Part shown: positions 59,196-64,000 of the stretch, one piece after another
How positions within the stretch are numbered: the first letter of the stretch is position 1
Layout of the letters: every line of letters begins with the position of its first letter
Origin: Ricinus communis
Lineage: Eukaryota; Streptophyta; Magnoliopsida; Malpighiales; Euphorbiaceae
DNA length: 64,000 bases
NCBI RefSeq assembly: GCF_019578655.1
Contig: NC_063262.1
Span: forward strand, 16,685,582-16,749,581
Direction of reading: 5' to 3'
Made by a program: the position numbers and the translations under genes
Notes under the pieces: generated by a model
The model's database searches: none
Told to the model about the DNA's origin: nothing
Seen by the model: the letters and a program-made list of their open reading frames with translations, nothing else

Positions 59196-61494
59196 GGGTA
59201 AAGTTTAAAAAGTAACCCTATGGTTTGACGCTTTTACACTTGAGGGATAGAGGTATTTTTTATATTAAAGGAGTAACATGTGTTTTATTTTTTTTATATT
59301 TTTTAGGTTGCAAATATTAATAGGATTATAAATATTTGATAACATAAATATTTTTAATTAATTTATCATCCAATTAGATATTTTGTGATCATAAAAAATT
59401 GTTAAAAAATATATTTTTTAATTTCAATTAAATTTAAGAAAAAATTATTTTAAAATAAAATTTTAAAATATTTATGAATTCTTTGATACACCACATTGCT
59501 TATAAAACTATAATTTAGTAATAGTTCATATTAAATCCATGTAAAATTATGTAAAAAAATAAAAATATAAATATTTATCTAAAAAATGCTTAGAGAATAA
59601 AACATTATTATCACCGAATTTTTCAAGTCAAAATTTGCATAAGCCCGATGATGAGAATTTTAGTTGGTGTAATGCTCTTGAATAAAAAATGCATATCAGA
59701 CCTATAAAAACCGCCTCGAGGATCGTCCCTAAATCTATGGGACTAAAAAAACCACACTTTTACAAAGCTATCAAGCTAAGCTCACATGCGCTCAGACTTA
59801 AGCTCACACCCACTTAGGCCGAACCTATATAAACCCCTATCCACCTTCACATTTTCACACACATTCTATATATCCAAACTCTATATACACTCTCTTTAAT
59901 CTCCTTACCTCTCTCTAACCTATCTTTATACACATTCTACATATCTAAATTCCACACACACTCTCTCTCATTCCCTCACCTCTCTCTACAAACATTCTAC
60001 AGATCTAACTCCACACTCTCTTTTTCTAATTTTCTCACCGCTCTTTAACCTCTCTCTACACACATTCTATATATCCAAACTTCATACTCTCTCTCTAATC
60101 TCCTCACCTCTATTTAACCTTTCTTTACACACATTCTACACATCCAAACTCTATATTCTCTCTCTACACACTAAAACCTTTCTCTCTCTATATATAAGAT
60201 ACCTCTCTCTCTATACTCCTCCTCCAACAAGCATAAAAAAAATCAACCTAACTCTATTCATTCCTAAAAAGGTCCTATAAAGTATTTTGAAAGGTTTACA
60301 TGTTTTTTTTATTTAAAAACACTATTTTAATTTTACATTCAAATCCATCACTTGAGGGTCAAATAGGAGACCCATTTGCGCGCTATTTGTGAATTGAACA
60401 CGCACGAGCTCAATCCTGTACTTACGCGAGTTCAACTTAGACCCTGCAGATATAAATCATTATTATAAAATGCAATCGTTTTGCCACTCTTAGGCTTTTG
60501 GAAGCTTGAACCCGTGCGGGCTTAGCCCATGCTTGCGCGGGTTCGATCCTAATAGCCTTGTGCATCGTTATTATAATTGCATACTTTAATTATTATTTGT
60601 AGCTCTTTATTCAACTATTTTAAGGCTAGGCCGTTATTTGTAATAATTTCCCTTAAGTGTCACTCACATATAAATAAAGGATAAAATTGGACTTAGTAAA
60701 TGATGTGATCACTCCACATACAAAGATAGTGAAATGGAAGCTTACCAAAGTAAGCCATTCACGTCTCGCATGCTTTCACCTTAAATGCTAAGGCTAAAAT
60801 GAATTTATCACCTAGATTAGGATAATAAAAATTGCAAATAATGCGGACAACATGACATATGCCAAGATAAAACCTAAGGCACCAAAGTGTCTTCCAACTA
60901 GGATTAGTAAAGGCACCAATTTGACTCCCATCTAGGATTAGTTGAGGTACTAAAATACCCCCGCTTAGGCTAGATTCTTAGTTCCTCATCTCACATGCTA
61001 AAAAAAAAAAAATTTAATGAATAAAATGAATATAGGATAAACCTAAGCTAAGATAATTTTATTAGGATCGGCAAAGGCTCGTCTACTCTAATGGAGGCTA
61101 GGCCTCACCACTTAGGCAGATATAGGTGCTTTCAAAGAATCTTCCTTAACTCTCCAAACCTAGAATCTCTGATTTTAGGTAGGGAGAAACTTAAGCTCTC
61201 TACAAGGGGTACAAAGCTGTCATCCTCACTCTCGAACTGTCCCGATCTCATTGGGTGGCAACTCCTTCTCCAAAATGATCTTAAGACCATTTCATAATCC
61301 TTTAGGGTCCCAACCGAATGACTCATTTTGAAACGAGCCTAGTACAAAGAGCGGACCTCGGACCAGTAGTGGAAAAAGCGTATGGAAAAATAGTCGGCCG
61401 CTCAGAAACACGTGGTACTCCTTTTATACAAAAAACATCTATGCCCTCAAGTGAGAAAGCGCTAAAACACAAGGTAGTTTTTTGAATTTTACCT
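59196..61494. mobile_element. 2.3-kb TIR element with 8-9 bp target duplication
   Basis: TIRs of ~95 bp: 59196-59290 (gggtaaagtttaaaaagtaaccctatgg...) and 61400-61494 (complement). They share 'cacttgaggg.ataga' and 'aaaggagta.ca.gtgttt'. The flanks are TATTTATTA on both sides (59187-59195, 61495-61503); this is low complexity, so the exact edge is one base uncertain. The size of the duplication and TIR style fit Mutator-like elements. The interior has a TATA-like block (59827), a CT-rich minisatellite, and no transposase. Confidence 0.78.
59870..60190 (+). repeat. CT-rich minisatellite, five units of 60-70 bp
   Basis: Starts of 'acattctaca/tatatc' occur at 59871, 59932, 59992, 60062 and 60131. 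Each is followed by 'caaact.catact ctctctc' and 'ctc.cctctct.taacct'. Strong strand asymmetry (C/T on plus). Confidence 0.8.
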
Positions 61495-61689
61495 TATTTA
61501 TTATTAGTGCTAATAAAATGCATATTATAGAGAAATAAAATGGAAAATATAAGAAAAATTATATATAAATCAATAGAAATATTTAACATAAAAAATAATA
61601 TTATAAAGTATATAAAATGTACAAAACTGTGAAAAAAATAAAAACACATAAAAGCAGATAGTCAATAGGTTAATGATCATAATAAGAGG

Positions 61690-62030
61690 CGGATGAAGGA
61701 TCCTGTGGAGGTGCAAGCTGGCCGGAACATGCCATCTATGTAATGAGGCATCACATGTCCTCCATTTGATTCCATATTTGCTCTTGCATCGCGACCCTCT
61801 GTGCCTCTATGGTTGCCCGCTGCTCCACCATTTGTTGCTGTAGCTACCAGTGAATAGCGTCTCTCATCTGTTGGACATCAAAATCTAGAGATGCAGTAGT
61901 GGAGGAGGAGGAACTGTTGTAGAAGTCTGGAGCTCTAGCACCCATGTTATACACTCGATGCTTCTTCTTTCCACTAGACGCCTCTAGGGACAATTACTTC
62001 ATATTTGGCCATTTATGGAAAAGGACACGA
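61690..62030 (-). pseudogene. CACTA ORF2-like transposon protein fragment
   Basis: On the minus strand: WPNMK, then GKKKHRVYNMGARAPDFY, a Ser run, then a Gln-rich coiled coil (LQQQMVEQRATIEAQRVAMQ). Basic-GRVYxxG..., Ser-rich and Gln-rich order resembles C-terminal parts of plant En/Spm-associated proteins. Interrupted by stops. Assignment tentative. Confidence 0.45.
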
Positions 62031-62069
62031 AATAGCTGGTTAATAAGTGTGTTAAATATCAATTACACC

Positions 62070-62980
62070 AGTCGGAGAGCAATCTCCCTCCTACCTCGTA
62101 GAGGCCATTGGCAGTAGCATGGCCCTTTAGCCAATGGGCATAGATATTGTGGGACCTTTCTCCCCCAACTTCGAGGTAGAGGAAGTGTTTGGTCGTGGCA
62201 ATAGACCACTTTACGAAGTGGGTTGAAGCAAAACTATTAGCAACAATTACACAGACTAAGGTAACAAATGTCTTCTTTAGAAATGTGATTTGCAGGTTTT
62301 GCATCCCTCGAACACTAATATCAAATAACAAAAAAAATAGTTTGGTAGAAGAGAATTTTGGGGAATGTATGATAATCTAGAGATCGAATTATGCTTTAGT
62401 CAATAACACACCCCCAATTTAATGGGATGACCGAGGTGACTAATAATGTTGTCCTCCATGGGTTGAAGAAGAGACTAGACCAGGCGAAGGGGGCCTGGGT
62501 TGACCAGTTGTACCACATTCAGTGGTCTTGTATGAACACAAAAAGAGTGGCTATAGGGGAAACGCCATTCTGATTAGCATTCAAAACAAAAGCAGTCATC
62601 CTCGCCGAAATTGGTCTCCTAAGAGTCTCCCACTATGATGACCAAGGGAACAAAGAAGAGCTGTGAATAAACTTGGATTTGATAGAAGAGGTTAGGGAGA
62701 TTGCCAAAATCAAAACTAAATCGTACAAGGCAACAATGGTCAGGTACTTCAACAAAAAAGTCAGAGTGAGGTAGTTTACAGAGGGAGACCTCATATTAAT
62801 AAAAGCAGACATACAAATGGGAGATGTAGGAACAGGAAATCTGGGAGCCAATTGGGAAGGTCCATTCAAAGTAGAGCATTTCATTGGACTAGCAACCTAC
62901 AAGTTGTCCGACCAACAACGAAAGATGCTCCTACGAACTTGGAAAGCCCTCAACCCCATGAGGTATTATCAGTAGACTAG
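62070..62980 (+). pseudogene. Gypsy element 2 integrase core and C-terminus
   Basis: Resumes as GIDIVGPFSPN (first catalytic Asp present), then VVAIDHFTKWVEAKLL, then FCIPRTLISNN (62310-62329), where the second catalytic Asp is Asn (62324-62326). Later LAEIGLLRVS-like and GAFKVEHF-like C-terminal matches reach 62980. Frame changes and stops throughout. The 3' LTR is not recognised after it. Confidence 0.78.
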
Positions 62981-64000
62981 AAATGATCACCCAATAAGCT
63001 AAAATTGAATTTTGTATCTAGTCGATAGAGGGCTATTTGGTGAAACATTAAAATATTGAGCGTGCCACGTATGTAAGTACACAAACCGTTATAATTAAAT
63101 GCACTTTAAATTGACTTTCTAATCAGACTTAGTGAATTCTTAAGTTCCTTTACTAGTTTGCTTAGATCTTCAAGAAACACCACAAGAATTAAAGTTGAAT
63201 AGCAGTAAATGTTTACAAATAACTAAGCCGAAGGACTTGTATTTAAATTATTGGAAATTGGCATAAACAACTAGTTTTTGAAATAAATGCAACAAATAGT
63301 TTGCTGGAAACTAAAAATATTTGTAGAGAATTAGTATTTGAGTAGTCATGGATATTTGCAGTCTTCTTGTTGTTATTCGGTTGATGCTAGGATTCCCTCT
63401 TCCATTCCTGTTTATGCTTTTTATAAAAAGTCTCAAGTTCTACTTTTCTTAAGGAATACTTTCGTCTTTTATGTCATAGAGTCTTATTGTCTCCTTCTAC
63501 TTCGGGAGTAAGGATAACCACTAGACAACTCCTCCTATTACTTCTTAACATGTGCTTTTAGTCATTACTTTTAATTATTAACTAACTAGCTAACTAATTA
63601 GTTAATTAAATAGATTAATTAATATGGGCTTACAACCTTTGGGCTTTCATTTTACTTCTTTGATCCTAAAATTATTTATAGGCCCAACAATTGCCCCTCC
63701 TCCTATATATGCTTAGCCCAAGGGCCAAGGCTAAATATATAAACTTTCTTTCCTTAAACTTCATATCCTCCATATCCTTATCCAATCCAAAATGTCAAAG
63801 CATTTTCGGCACAAAATCTAATATCACATGTATGACGCACGATATTGGAAATCAAAGTAAAACAATCCTAAAAGTCTCAAGAAAATTTAATTTCTAGCTC
63901 TTCATCTCCCATTGAGACTCTAAAACCCTCTTCGTTTCAACTTCCTCCTTCATAACCTATCTCTTTTCTTGATTTTACAAATAAAAATTCCTTTAAAATC
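62981..64000. other. Unassigned DNA after Gypsy element 2
   Basis: Should contain a polypurine tract and 3' LTR if the element were complete, but I could not match any LTR in the window. 63560-63730 has 'agtta/ctaact' repeats and 'ggcccaacaattgcccct', resembling LTR or promoter debris. No gene supported. Confidence 0.35.

Larger units (their letters stand above)
58625..62065 (-). mobile_element. CACTA (En/Spm)-like element remnant inserted in Gypsy element 2
   Basis: Gypsy integrase matches stop at 58622 and resume near 62070. Between them, 'cactatagaaaacc' (58847) is a CACTA-type terminus followed by many subterminal TTAGCGAC/GTCGCTAA copies (58865-59165). Related copies lie at 58625-58840. 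The minus strand at 62030-61690 carries a CACTA ORF2-like fragment. The complementary terminus was not found, so the far end is lost or elsewhere. The block contains the TIR element 59196-61494. Confidence 0.55.

Noticed and set aside
1..64000. CRISPR array, bacterial operons or tRNA/rRNA genes
   Set aside because: Plant nuclear DNA; no spaced identical short repeats and no cloverleaf or rRNA sequence recognised.

Overview
This is a eudicot plant nuclear sequence. Evidence: two intron-rich plant genes with GT-AG introns, AT-rich intergenic DNA, and a dense nest of Ty3/Gypsy, DNA-transposon and endogenous pararetrovirus remains. The species cannot be fixed from sequence alone. A Malpighiales/Euphorbiaceae source is a guess, resting only on the general look of the genes and the florendovirus/petuvirus-type insertion.

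Layout. 1-192 is the end of an LTR; a solo LTR of the same family lies at 26173-27546. 1493-8747 is an intact eight-exon zinc-dependent medium-chain alcohol dehydrogenase-like gene. About 10400-16757 (minus strand) is a nearly full-length but broken endogenous caulimovirid: movement protein, coiled coil/coat protein, zinc knuckle, protease, reverse transcriptase, RNase H, an extra C-terminal domain and a promoter-like intergenic region. 19892-20997 is a long-TIR DNA element with an apparent 7-bp target duplication.

21000-40160 is nested retroelement territory. It holds a plus-strand 'gypsy-type transposase'-like ORF with a 103-bp triplication; a minus-strand Gypsy gag with a tRNA-Asp-type primer site and a 1.5-kb LTR split by the solo LTR; and a plus-strand Tat-like Gypsy with LTR, protease, damaged RT, two RNase H domains and integrase. 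Behind that come minus-strand remains of a DUF7745-like and a plant-mobile-domain (PMD) coding region.

41278-50044 is the second intact gene, a nine-coding-exon TOM1-LIKE (TOL; VHS+GAT) ubiquitin-binding sorting protein. 50491-52957 is another degenerate long-TIR element. 53826-62980 is a second decayed Tat-like Gypsy. A fragment of plastid ycf2 plus its 3' flank sits inside its second RNase H, and a CACTA-like element sits inside its integrase; the CACTA-like element itself carries a 2.3-kb TIR element.

Only the two host genes look functional. Everything else is broken by stops, frameshifts, deletions or insertions. The points most worth checking are the plastid insertion (57565-57960), the three-level nest at 58625-62065, the pararetrovirus frame that runs past RNase H, the triplicated splice acceptor, and the antisense PMD/DUF7745 material behind the Gypsy pol.
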